A DNA stretch of 64,000 nucleotides from Clostridium sp. HBUAS56010 (GTDB lineage: Bacteria; Bacillota; Clostridia; Lachnospirales; Lachnospiraceae): NCBI RefSeq assembly GCF_007115105.1, contig NZ_SULJ01000013.1, positions 49,059 to 113,058 on the forward strand. Direction: 5' to 3'. Below are positions 56,597-64,000 of the stretch, one piece after another. The translations under genes and the position numbers were made by a program. The notes beneath the pieces were generated by a model. That model was given only the letters and a program-made list of their open reading frames with translations, made no database searches and was not told the DNA's origin. How positions within the stretch are numbered: the first letter of the stretch is position 1; every line of letters starts with the position of its first letter.

Positions 56597-59158
56597 ATGG
56601 AACCAAATATCTTTGATAAAGTTCATGACGTGGACTTAAAAAAGACCATGGAGAAGTCATACATTGACTATGCCATGAGTGTCATTGTTTCCAGAGCTCT
56701 GCCTGATGTAAGAGACGGCTTAAAACCGGTTCAGCGAAGAGTTCTGTATTCTATGATTGAGCTTAATAACGGTCCTGACAAACCCCACCGTAAATGTGCC
56801 CGTATCGTTGGTGATACCATGGGTAAATACCATCCTCACGGGGACAGTTCTATTTATGGTGCCCTGGTTAATCTGGCTCAGGAATGGTCTACCAGATACC
56901 CTCTGGTGGATGGTCACGGCAACTTCGGTTCAGTGGATGGAGACGGCGCAGCCGCCATGCGATACACAGAAGCCCGTTTAAGCAAGATTTCCATGGAGAT
57001 GCTGGCTGACATCAATAAAAATACAGTTGATTTCAGTCCAAACTTTGATGAGACGGAAAAAGAGCCGGATGTATTGCCTGCCCGTTACCCGAACCTTTTG
57101 GTAAACGGTACTTCTGGTATTGCAGTTGGTATGGCGACGAATATTCCTCCTCACAATTTACGGGAAGTTATTGCAGCCGTTGTAAAAATCATTGACAACC
57201 AGGTAGAAGAAAACCGAGAGACTACCATGGAAGAAATCCTTGATATCATCAAAGGACCTGATTTCCCAACTGGAGCAACCATCCTCGGAAAGCGTGGAAT
57301 CGAAGAAGCATATCGTACAGGAAGAGGAAAAATCCGTGTCAGAGCAGTCAGTGATATTGAAACCATGCCAAATGGAAAAAGCCGGATTATAATTTCCGAA
57401 CTTCCTTACATGGTCAATAAAGCACGTCTCATTGAGAAGATTGCAGAACTGGTAAAAGATAAAAAAATTGACGGTATAACAGATTTAAGGGATGAATCCG
57501 ACCGTTCCGGTATGAGAATCTGTATTGAACTTCGCCGTGATGTTAACTCTAATGTAATATTAAATCAGTTGCTTAAACATACACAGCTCCAGGATACCTT
57601 CGGTGTAATCATGCTTGCTCTTGTTAAGAATCAGTCTGGAGCTTTAGAGCCAAAAGTATTAAATGTTCTTCAAATGTTAGACTATTATCTGAATCATCAG
57701 AAAGAAGTTGTAACAAGAAGAACCCAATATGACTTAAATAAAGCAGAAGAAAGAGCCCATATTTTACAGGGTTTACTGATTGCTCTGGATAACATTGATG
57801 AGGTTATAAGAATCATCCGGGGTTCCCAGAACATCCAGATCGCAAAAGCAGAACTTATGGAACGATTCCAGTTAAGCGATCCACAGTCCCAGGCGATTGT
57901 AGATATGCGTCTTCGTGCACTGACTGGTTTGGAACGGGAAAAACTTGAGAATGAATTCAAAGAACTGGAGGCAAAGATTGCGGAGTTGAAAGCCATTCTT
58001 GGTGATGAGAAGAAACTTCTAGCAGTAATCAGAGAAGAGATCTCAATTGTCTCTGCCAAATATGGAGACGACAGAAGGACTTCTATTGGTTTTGATGAAT
58101 ATGATATGTCCATGGAAGATCTGATTCCGGATGAGAATACCATTGTAGCCATGACAAAACTTGGGTATATTAAGAGAATGTCAGTGGACAATTTCAAAAA
58201 CCAGAATCGTGGTGGAAGAGGAATCAAGGGAATGCAGACCATTGATCAGGATTATATCGAAGACCTGATGATGACGACAACCCACCATTATCTCATGTTC
58301 TTCACCAACACAGGCCGGGTTTACCGGTTAAAGACTTATATGATTCCGGAAGGAAGCCGGACAGCAAGAGGAACAGCCATTGTGAATCTTCTTCAGCTTC
58401 TTCCAGGAGAGAGCATTACCGCCATTATCCCAATGAAGGAATATAACGATGATAAATTCCTGTTCATGGCAACCAGAAATGGTATGGTAAAGAAGACACC
58501 GATGATGGATTATGCCAATGTAAGAAAGAACGGTCTCCAGGCAATTGTTCTCCGGGAAAATGATGAACTCATTGAAGTCAAAGCAACCGATGACACCAAT
58601 GATATTTTCCTCATTACGAGAAAAGGACAGTGCATCAGGTTCCATGAAAAGGATGTCCGTGTAACAGGACGTGTATCCATGGGTGTTATTGGAATGAAGT
58701 TAAATGATGATGACCAGGTAATCGGCATGCAGATGGAAACTCAGGGACCAAAGCTTCTGATCGTATCTGAAAATGGTATGGGAAAACGAACTCCAATTGA
58801 AGAGTTCACACCTCAGAGAAGAGGCGGAAAAGGTGTTCTGTGTTACAAAATTACAGATAAGACCGGAGATATTGTAGGTGCAAAACTGGTTGAAGATGAA
58901 CACGATCTTCTTCTCATTACGACAGAAGGCATTGTAATCCGTATTTCTGTTGAAGATATTTCCGTAATTGGAAGAAATACTTCTGGTGTCAAGCTGATGA
59001 ATATTGACCAGGAATCCGATATCCGCGTAGCAAGTATTGCAAAAGTCCGGGATGACGGAAGCAAGTCTGAGGAAGAAGAATTTGACGGCGAAGAATTGGA
59101 AGAGGATGATCTGCCGGTAGAAGAGACACAGACAAATACTGACGAAACCCAGGAATAA
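56597..59158 (+). CDS. gyrA: DNA gyrase subunit A
   Basis: 853-residue DNA-cleaving subunit. The catalytic Tyr lies in [12 protein letters not shown]; the quinolone region reads [17 protein letters not shown]; the C-terminal pinwheel carries the GyrA box as [10 protein letters not shown]. It keeps the Ser at the Ser83 position but has Gly where E. coli has Asp87. The tail ([15 protein letters not shown]) is strongly acidic. AGGAGG-like GGAGG precedes the ATG. Confidence 0.97.
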   Translation: MEPNIFDKVHDVDLKKTMEKSYIDYAMSVIVSRALPDVRDGLKPVQRRVLYSMIELNNGPDKPHRKCARIVGDTMGKYHPHGDSSIYGALVNLAQEWSTRYPLVDGHGNFGSVDGDGAAAMRYTEARLSKISMEMLADINKNTVDFSPNFDETEKEPDVLPARYPNLLVNGTSGIAVGMATNIPPHNLREVIAAVVKIIDNQVEENRETTMEEILDIIKGPDFPTGATILGKRGIEEAYRTGRGKIRVRAVSDIETMPNGKSRIIISELPYMVNKARLIEKIAELVKDKKIDGITDLRDESDRSGMRICIELRRDVNSNVILNQLLKHTQLQDTFGVIMLALVKNQSGALEPKVLNVLQMLDYYLNHQKEVVTRRTQYDLNKAEERAHILQGLLIALDNIDEVIRIIRGSQNIQIAKAELMERFQLSDPQSQAIVDMRLRALTGLEREKLENEFKELEAKIAELKAILGDEKKLLAVIREEISIVSAKYGDDRRTSIGFDEYDMSMEDLIPDENTIVAMTKLGYIKRMSVDNFKNQNRGGRGIKGMQTIDQDYIEDLMMTTTHHYLMFFTNTGRVYRLKTYMIPEGSRTARGTAIVNLLQLLPGESITAIIPMKEYNDDKFLFMATRNGMVKKTPMMDYANVRKNGLQAIVLRENDELIEVKATDDTNDIFLITRKGQCIRFHEKDVRVTGRVSMGVIGMKLNDDDQVIGMQMETQGPKLLIVSENGMGKRTPIEEFTPQRRGGKGVLCYKITDKTGDIVGAKLVEDEHDLLLITTEGIVIRISVEDISVIGRNTSGVKLMNIDQESDIRVASIAKVRDDGSKSEEEEFDGEELEEDDLPVEETQTNTDETQE

Positions 59159-59230
59159 ATATTAACAAGATAGATATTGTAATATTGAATTTTTTATATT
59201 ATAATACAAAGAATCAATAAAGAGCGGTAG

Positions 59231-59273
59231 AGACTTTGAAAGCAGACCCATTTTACTGCAGTCAAAGTCTTTT
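59231..59273 (+). terminator. Terminator of the dnaA-gyrA gene group
   Basis: AGACTTTGA (59231-59239) pairs with TCAAAGTCT (59262-59270), followed by TTTT. It stands in a 176-bp gap between gyrA and the CBS-domain protein. Confidence 0.65.
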
Positions 59274-59334
59274 CGCATAATAAATTAAGCAGAATAGCTG
59301 CAAAGGACAGAGTTCCTAAAGGAGGAATACAAGC

Positions 59335-60657
59335 TTGGAGAGTGACCCAGGCGCGGCACAGATTGCCGCACAGATTTTATTATTAATAGCCCTGACTATC
59401 ATGAACGCATTTTTTTCGGGTGCGGAGATGGCGGTTGTATCAGTGAATAAGAACCGGATTCGAATGTTAGCTGACAGCGGGAATAAGAGGGCAATTCTGA
59501 TTCAGAAATTATCAGAAGATTCTACTGGATTTTTATCAACCATCCAGGTAGCTATAACTTTTGCAGGATTTTTTTCCAGTGCATCGGCAGCTACAGGTAT
59601 TTCCCAGGTTCTGGGAACAAGGCTTGAAACTGTTGGAATTCCTTACAGTCACACCATTGCCATGGTAACAGTAACAATTATTTTATCTTATTTTAACCTG
59701 GTTTTAGGAGAGCTGGTACCAAAAAGGATAGCACTTCAGAAGGCAGAATGGTTTAGTTTATTTTCTGTCCGCCCCATCTATATTATTTCAAGAATTATGG
59801 CACCGTTTATTAAGCTGCTCTCTCTTTCTACCAATGGAATCTTAAAGCTTATGGGGATGAAAACAGATAATCTGGAAGAAGAAGTTTCAGAAGAGGAGAT
59901 CCGTTCCATGCTCCAGACCGGACGGGAAAGCGGAGTATTTAACAAGATTGAACAGGATATGATCACATCAATCTTTCTCTTTGATGATAAAAGAGCCAGA
60001 GAGATCATGATTCCAAGACAGGATATGATCGCAGTGGATATCAACCAGCCGCTGGAACTTGTTCTTAATGAGATTTTAGACAGCAGACATTCAAGAATTC
60101 CTATTTATGATGAAGAGGTTGATAATATAATTGGTATTTTATCCATGAAAGATTTTACCATAGAGATGAATAAGAATGAACTGGCAGATATTGATATAAG
60201 GCCGATTCTGCAGAAACCTTACTTTATTCCTGAGAATAAAAAGACAGATGATCTGTTTCTGGATATGCAGAAACATAAGAAGAATATGGCAATCCTCATT
60301 GATGAGTATGGGGGAGTTTCAGGACTTATAACCATGCAGGATTTAATCGAGGAGATTGTAGGCGATATCCATGATGAATATGAACAAGTGGAGCCCGAGC
60401 TTATTGAGATAGAGCCTTATGTATATCAGGCATCAGGAAGTATATCCCTTTATGATATTGATGAAGTTCTTCATGAGGAGATAGAAAGTTCCTGTGATAC
60501 ACTGTCTGGTTATCTGATTGAATTGTTAGGCTTTATTCCCAAGGATTCTCAGATGCCTTTGGAACTTGAGGATGGAAAGAACAGCTACACCATCCTGGAG
60601 ATGAAGGATAAAGTTATTAAAAGTGTTATAGTTCGTATAAAAGAGAAGAAAAATTAA
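59335..60657 (+). CDS. CNNM/CBS-domain membrane protein (CorC/TlyC 'hemolysin' family)
   Basis: 440-residue membrane protein, probably involved in divalent cation (magnesium/cobalt) transport or efflux; the 'hemolysin' name is historical. The DUF21 (CNNM) domain covers about residues 10-190 (NAFFSGAEMAVVSVNKNRIR and YFNLVLGELVPKRIAL). A pair of CBS domains follows (IMIPRQDMIAVD ... HSRIPIYDEEVDNIIGI; MAILIDEYGGVSGLITMQDL), then the CorC/HlyC C-terminal domain (YQASGSISLYDIDEVL). It starts with TTG at 59335, supported by AAAGGAGG nine bases before; no ATG fits. Confidence 0.9.
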   Translation: MESDPGAAQIAAQILLLIALTIMNAFFSGAEMAVVSVNKNRIRMLADSGNKRAILIQKLSEDSTGFLSTIQVAITFAGFFSSASAATGISQVLGTRLETVGIPYSHTIAMVTVTIILSYFNLVLGELVPKRIALQKAEWFSLFSVRPIYIISRIMAPFIKLLSLSTNGILKLMGMKTDNLEEEVSEEEIRSMLQTGRESGVFNKIEQDMITSIFLFDDKRAREIMIPRQDMIAVDINQPLELVLNEILDSRHSRIPIYDEEVDNIIGILSMKDFTIEMNKNELADIDIRPILQKPYFIPENKKTDDLFLDMQKHKKNMAILIDEYGGVSGLITMQDLIEEIVGDIHDEYEQVEPELIEIEPYVYQASGSISLYDIDEVLHEEIESSCDTLSGYLIELLGFIPKDSQMPLELEDGKNSYTILEMKDKVIKSVIVRIKEKKN

Positions 60658-60665
60658 CTTACAAG

Positions 60666-60703
60666 GAGGTCCATCTCTGGAATTTGAGGGTGGACCTCTT
60701 TTT
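60666..60703 (+). terminator. Terminator after the CBS-domain protein gene
   Basis: GAGGTCCA (60666-60673) pairs with TGGACCTC (60691-60698), then TTTTT. Confidence 0.8.
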
Positions 60704-60715
60704 ATTGACAATCCC

Positions 60716-60745
60716 TTGACAAAAGCCACATCTATTTGATAAGAT
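60716..60745 (+). promoter_or_regulatory. Promoter of the Rrf2 regulator gene
   Basis: TTGACA (60716-60721), 18-bp spacer, TAAGAT (60740-60745). A second TTGACA lies at 60705-60710, so the hexamers stand 11 bp (about one turn) apart. Confidence 0.5.
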
Positions 60746-60804
60746 ACAAACTGAAACTATATTGATTACAGATAAAAGTTACTGAATGAAAAAGGGGGAT
60801 TCCT

Positions 60805-61254
60805 ATGACCAGTGAATTTGCAGTAGCAGTTCATGGTGTGGTTTATTTAAATCAAACACAGGTTACTACATCCAGTGAAGAACTCGCCTCAAACGTATGT
60901 ACCAATCCAGCCCGGATCAGAAAAGTTATGGCAAAGCTGAAAAAAGCAGGAATCATTGAAACGAAAGAAGGTCTGGAAGGTGGATATCATTTGATTCAGG
61001 ACCCGGCAAAGATTCATTTAAAACAGATCTGTGATGCTTTGGATGTGAGTTTTGTATCATCCTCCTGGAAATCCGGAGATGAAACCATGCCATGTATGGT
61101 TGCTTCTGGAATGTCAGGTATCATGGATGATATTTATGATGAACTGAACGATCTATGCCGTAACAGGATGGCACAGATCACCATCAAAGATATACAGGAT
61201 AAATTAATTAAAAACCGCCTTAAATTAAAAAGTATGGCAGGGGATGACCGCTAA
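60805..61254 (+). CDS. Rrf2 family transcriptional regulator
   Basis: 149-residue winged-helix regulator. MTSEFAVAVHGVVYL, ELASNVCTNPARIRKVMAKL (helix-turn-helix) and GIIETKEGLEGGYHLIQDP (wing) match Rrf2. Three cysteines close together, as in IscR and NsrR iron-sulphur sensors, are not seen; only isolated Cys (QICDAL, MPCMV, DLCRN) are present, which suggests a thiol- or ligand-sensing YwnA-like member rather than a cluster protein. Its gene stands before the fumarase genes but is separated by a strong terminator, so it may or may not control them. Confidence 0.87.
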   Translation: MTSEFAVAVHGVVYLNQTQVTTSSEELASNVCTNPARIRKVMAKLKKAGIIETKEGLEGGYHLIQDPAKIHLKQICDALDVSFVSSSWKSGDETMPCMVASGMSGIMDDIYDELNDLCRNRMAQITIKDIQDKLIKNRLKLKSMAGDDR

Positions 61255-61277
61255 CATCATACCCTGTCATACTTTTT
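61231..61277 (+). terminator. Terminator of the Rrf2 gene
   Basis: AGTATGGCAGGG (61231-61242) pairs with CCCTGTCATACT (61262-61273), then TTTT. The left arm overlaps the last codons of the Rrf2 gene. Confidence 0.8.
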
Positions 61278-61348
61278 GACTTGATTTCACGGTATGAATC
61301 ATTTATGATAAAAACAGATTAATAGAATTCCTTTACCAGGAGGTAACC

Positions 61349-62191
61349 ATGTTTAGAACTGTAAAAAGCGAGGAAATAACAAGAAATATTAAAGAAATGT
61401 GTATAGAAGCGAACCATGTTCTTTCAAAAGATATGGAAACTGTGTTTTTAGATGCTGTAGAGAGTGAAAAATCAGATTTAGGAAGACAGGTTCTTTGTCA
61501 GTTAAAAGAGAATTTAAAGATTGCCGGTGAAGATATGATACCCATTTGTCAGGATACCGGCATGGCAGTTATTTTCATCAAAATAGGACAGGACGTACAT
61601 ATAGAAGGAAAAAATGTAACGGATGCCATCAACCAGGGCGTTTCAGAAGGGTATGTAGAAGGATTTTTAAGAAAGTCCGTGGTAGAGCCAATTGAACGCA
61701 TTAATACCAAGGACAACACTCCAGCCGTAATTCACTATGAGATTGTCAGCGGTGATAAGATTGATATTACAGTGGCACCCAAAGGGTTTGGAAGTGAGAA
61801 TATGAGCCGCATCTTTATGTTAAAGCCTGCTGACGGACTGGAGGGAGTCAAAGAATCAATCTTAACTGCAGTCCGGGAAGCTGGTCCTAATGCATGCCCT
61901 CCTATGGTAGTAGGTGTAGGTATTGGAGGCAGCTTTGAAAAATGTGCACAGATGGCAAAACATGCACTGACCAGAGATTTGAATGAAAAAGCCTCCGTTC
62001 CTTATGTAAGGGAACTGGAAGAAGAAATGCTTGAAAAAGTGAATAAACTGGGAATCGGTCCAGGTGGTTTAGGAGGAAGCGTTACAGCACTGGCTGTAAA
62101 TATAGAAACTTACCCGACTCACATTGCCGGTCTTCCAGTAGCTATTAATATTTGCTGTCATGTGAACCGGCATGCACATCGAATTATATAA
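61349..62191 (+). CDS. Class I fumarate hydratase, alpha subunit
   Basis: 280-residue iron-sulphur hydratase subunit interconverting fumarate and malate. It has the typical PICQDTGMAVIFIKIGQDVH (cluster Cys), ANPCPP-type segment seen as GPNACPPMVVGVGIGGSFEKC (cluster Cys), and INICCHVNRHAHR at the end, giving three [4Fe-4S] ligands. The heterodimeric form with beta downstream (13 bp to its frame) is the common version in anaerobes; the homologous L(+)-tartrate dehydratase has the same layout, so tartrate cannot be excluded. AGGAGG precedes the ATG. Confidence 0.92.
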   Translation: MFRTVKSEEITRNIKEMCIEANHVLSKDMETVFLDAVESEKSDLGRQVLCQLKENLKIAGEDMIPICQDTGMAVIFIKIGQDVHIEGKNVTDAINQGVSEGYVEGFLRKSVVEPIERINTKDNTPAVIHYEIVSGDKIDITVAPKGFGSENMSRIFMLKPADGLEGVKESILTAVREAGPNACPPMVVGVGIGGSFEKCAQMAKHALTRDLNEKASVPYVRELEEEMLEKVNKLGIGPGGLGGSVTALAVNIETYPTHIAGLPVAINICCHVNRHAHRII

Positions 62192-62216
62192 TATGAAACG
62201 TTGAATGGAGGAAGTC

Positions 62217-62768
62217 ATGGATTATCATATTAATGCTCCCATAAGTAAAGCAGATGCAAAACAGTTAAAGTCAGGAGATTATGTCTATATAACAGGCATT
62301 ATCTACACAGCCAGAGATGCTGCACACAAACGCATGAAAGAATCTCTGGATCGAGGAGAAGCTCTTCCTTTTGATATCAATGGAAACACAATTTATTACA
62401 TGGGACCATCCCCGGCAAGAGAAGGCCGTCCCATTGGATCAGCCGGACCCACAACAGCCAGCCGCATGGATAAATACACTCCAGCTCTTCTTGATATGGG
62501 AATGGCAGGAATGATCGGAAAAGGAAAACGAAGTAAAGAAGTCATAGATGCTGTTGTAAGAAATGAAGCAGTGTACTTTGCAGCCGTTGGAGGTGCCGGA
62601 GCTCTTTTATCCAAATGTATTCTTTCTTCTGAGGTAATTGCCTATGAAGATCTGGGAACCGAAGCGATCAGACGTCTTCATGTCAAAGACTTTCCTGTTA
62701 TTGTTGTAATAGACAGCAAGGGAAACAATCTGTATGAAACAGCAATCAAAGCATATCGAGAGGAATAA
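62217..62768 (+). CDS. Class I fumarate hydratase, beta subunit
   Basis: 183-residue C-terminal partner that supplies part of the active site. It has ISKADAKQLKSGDYVYITG, GPSPAREGRPIGSAGPTTAS (the family's PGRxxxxxGPTTSxRMD region) and MGMAGMIGKGKRSKEV. A frame is open from 62205, but GGAGG (62208-62212) lies before the ATG at 62217. Its TAA shares its last base with the first of two possible plsC start codons. Confidence 0.92.
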   Translation: MDYHINAPISKADAKQLKSGDYVYITGIIYTARDAAHKRMKESLDRGEALPFDINGNTIYYMGPSPAREGRPIGSAGPTTASRMDKYTPALLDMGMAGMIGKGKRSKEVIDAVVRNEAVYFAAVGGAGALLSKCILSSEVIAYEDLGTEAIRRLHVKDFPVIVVIDSKGNNLYETAIKAYREE

Positions 62769-62770
62769 TG

Positions 62771-63484
62771 ATGAACCGTATTGCTTATATGGTAGTAAAA
62801 AATTTGTTTCAGCTTCCCAGGTGGTTTTACCAGATATGTAGATTTGGTCTGCCTGGAGATAAACATACCGATAAAGAACGCTATGATTATATCAGAACAG
62901 TGGTAAAGACCATTAATTATTCCGGAAAGGTAGAGGTTGAAGTTCACGGACTTGAGAATCTCCCTTCCAAGAATGGGTTCATCCTGTTTCCAAACCACCA
63001 GGGACTTTTTGATGTGCTCGCTCTCATGGATGCCTGTCCGAACCCTTTCCGCGTAGTAGTAAAGAAAGAGGCTTCTAATTTAATATTAGTAAAGCAGGTA
63101 ATCAGAGCACTGAATGGACTTTTTATAGATAGAAGTGATTTAAGGGCATCGTTAGCGATTATCACTCAGATGACAAAAGATGTGAAAAACGGAAAAAACT
63201 ATATCATCTTTGCAGAAGGAACCAGAAGCCGGGATGGCAATCAACTTCTTCCCTTTAAGGGGGGGACCTTTAAAAGTGCGGTAAATGCCAGGTGCCCAAT
63301 TGTACCAGTTGCACTCATTGACTGTTTTAAGCCCTTTGATGAGAAGTCATCGAAAAAGCAGAAAGTAAAAGTCTGCTTTACAAAGCCTCTGTACCCAGAA
63401 GAATATCAGACGATAAAAACAAACCAGATTGCTGAGATAGTACACGACAAAATCCAGGAAGAAATAAATCAAAAAATAGGTTGA
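62771..63484 (+). CDS. plsC: 1-acyl-sn-glycerol-3-phosphate acyltransferase (PlsC family)
   Basis: 237-residue acyltransferase making phosphatidate from lysophosphatidate at the cytoplasmic membrane. The NHxxxxD motif reads FPNHQGLFDVL, the second block KKEASNLILVKQVIRALNGLFIDR, and the third FAEGTRSRDGNQLLPFKGG. The start may be either ATG of the pair at 62768 and 62771; the second is better spaced from the GAGAGGA site. It overlaps or abuts the fumarase beta gene and is probably translated from the same message. The tRNA-Ser promoter begins in its last codons. Confidence 0.92.
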   Translation: MNRIAYMVVKNLFQLPRWFYQICRFGLPGDKHTDKERYDYIRTVVKTINYSGKVEVEVHGLENLPSKNGFILFPNHQGLFDVLALMDACPNPFRVVVKKEASNLILVKQVIRALNGLFIDRSDLRASLAIITQMTKDVKNGKNYIIFAEGTRSRDGNQLLPFKGGTFKSAVNARCPIVPVALIDCFKPFDEKSSKKQKVKVCFTKPLYPEEYQTIKTNQIAEIVHDKIQEEINQKIG

Positions 63485-63509
63485 CAAGTCGAAATATATT
63501 TTGTATAAT
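63481..63509 (+). promoter_or_regulatory. Consensus promoter of tRNA-Ser
   Basis: TTGACA (63481-63486), 17-bp spacer, TATAAT (63504-63509), both perfect. The -35 box contains the plsC stop codon. Confidence 0.85.
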
Positions 63510-63570
63510 TGTCAATGCGTCTGGGAAAGCTAATACTTGAACAACGCATCATATGGAATTTATGAACTAC

Positions 63571-63658
63571 GGAGAAATACTCAAGAGGCCGAAGAGGCGC
63601 CCCTGCTAAGGGTGTAGGTCGGGTAACCGGCGCGAGGGTTCAAATCCCTCTTTCTCCG
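63571..63658 (+). tRNA. tRNA-Ser (anticodon GCT)
   Basis: 88-nt class II tRNA. Acceptor GGAGAAA (63571-63577) pairs with TTTCTCC (63651-63657); discriminator G at 63658. The anticodon loop CTGCTAA gives GCT (reads AGC/AGU). A long variable arm (GGTCGGGTAACCGGC region) and GGTTCAAATCC T arm are present. CCA is not encoded. Confidence 0.95.
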
Positions 63659-63706
63659 CTCATTTCCAAAATGATTTCTTTTTCCAAACGATGGTAAAAA
63701 AAGTAG

Positions 63707-63735
63707 TTGACAGAATCATGAAGATGTGTTACTAT
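63707..63735 (+). promoter_or_regulatory. rRNA operon promoter P1
   Basis: TTGACA (63707-63712), 17-bp spacer, TACTAT (63730-63735). Confidence 0.75.
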
Positions 63736-63780
63736 ATACCAGCTGTCGAAAAACAGCGAAAAAGAAAAATAAAAAAGTTA

Positions 63781-63809
63781 TTGACAAGACAGAAACAAAA
63801 TGATATACT
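63781..63809 (+). promoter_or_regulatory. rRNA operon promoter P2
   Basis: TTGACA (63781-63786), 17-bp spacer, TATACT (63804-63809). It stands 74 bp after P1; such tandem strong promoters are typical of rRNA operons. Confidence 0.8.
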
Positions 63810-63843
63810 TAATGAGTTGCTGTTGAGGCAATAAGTACAAAAA

Positions 63844-64000
63844 GCACTTTGAAAACAGAAGATTGAACAGTATGTAAAACCCTGAAAATTCTAAAAAATC
63901 AGTCATGTTTGATGGCTGTGAATGAGAAAATTCAGAACGAATACAAGAAATTGTAAACGAACCAAACAACAAGTAAAAACGGGAAATAAATTAGCTAGCA
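63844..64000 (+). other. 5' leader of an rRNA operon (incomplete)
   Basis: GCACTTTGAAAA at 63844-63855 matches the boxA antitermination sequence (TGCTCTTTGAAAA) with one change. No gene follows up to the window edge; the 16S rRNA should start beyond 64000. The operon call is inferred from the tandem promoters and boxA. Confidence 0.7.

Noticed and set aside
59335..60657. Reading the CBS-domain protein as a haemolysin
   Set aside because: The name comes from historical TlyC annotation; the DUF21-CBS-CorC/HlyC architecture points to a divalent-cation transport role.

Overview
The window is chromosomal DNA around the replication origin of a low-to-moderate-GC Firmicute, most likely a Lachnospiraceae member (Lacrimispora/Enterocloster-like Clostridia). 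The gene set supports this: DUF3881 and DUF4446 proteins, a choline-binding-type wall protein, an 871-aa AdhE, a type II pantothenate kinase, a two-subunit class I fumarase, and the order rpmH-rnpA-yidD-yidC-jag-mnmE-mnmG-rsmG-parA-parB beside dnaA-dnaN-yaaA-recF-gyrB-gyrA. The family assignment is inferred from gene content; no database search was made. Essential genes left of dnaA lie on the minus strand and those to its right on the plus strand, as expected for bidirectional replication from about 50-52 kb.

Left part (1-12.3 kb): a DUF1461 membrane protein, a D-Ala-D-Ala carboxypeptidase, a truncated KdpD-type kinase with a KdpE-type regulator, a minus-strand trio (lipoprotein metallo-beta-lactamase, DUF3006, DnaQ-like exonuclease), a secreted wall-binding protein, a protein with an apparently dead HAD domain, a GNAT acetyltransferase, tRNA-Arg(CCT), DUF3881 and gdhA. 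Between the acetyltransferase and the tRNA lie a 145-bp inverted-repeat-bounded element and a fragment of a second carboxypeptidase gene.

12.4-25.5 kb is one gene: a ~4,347-residue LPKTG-anchored surface protein built from about 22 CnaB/SpaA-like domains around a DUF11/SdrD-like core. It is followed by bioY (under a probable BirA operator), nudC, a DUF3267 protein, adhE and coaW.

32-42.6 kb is the conserved origin-proximal block: parAB with three identical 16-bp parS palindromes, the tRNA-modification genes and the rpmH operon, with a clear promoter before rpmH. Instead of dnaA following directly, 42.7-50.1 kb is an accessory insert: a lone sugar-binding lipoprotein, dead IS630 and IS1182-type transposases, two paralogous DUF2628 proteins that flank pta and share one promoter architecture, and an ECF transporter S component.

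50.1-59.2 kb carries a bipartite origin (DnaA-box clusters on both sides of dnaA; a DnaA-trio-like tract and AT-rich stretch before dnaN) and the dnaA-gyrA genes. The right end has a CBS-domain (CorC/TlyC) membrane protein, an Rrf2 regulator, fumarase alpha/beta with plsC, tRNA-Ser(GCT), and the tandem promoters and leader of an rRNA operon whose 16S gene lies beyond the window.
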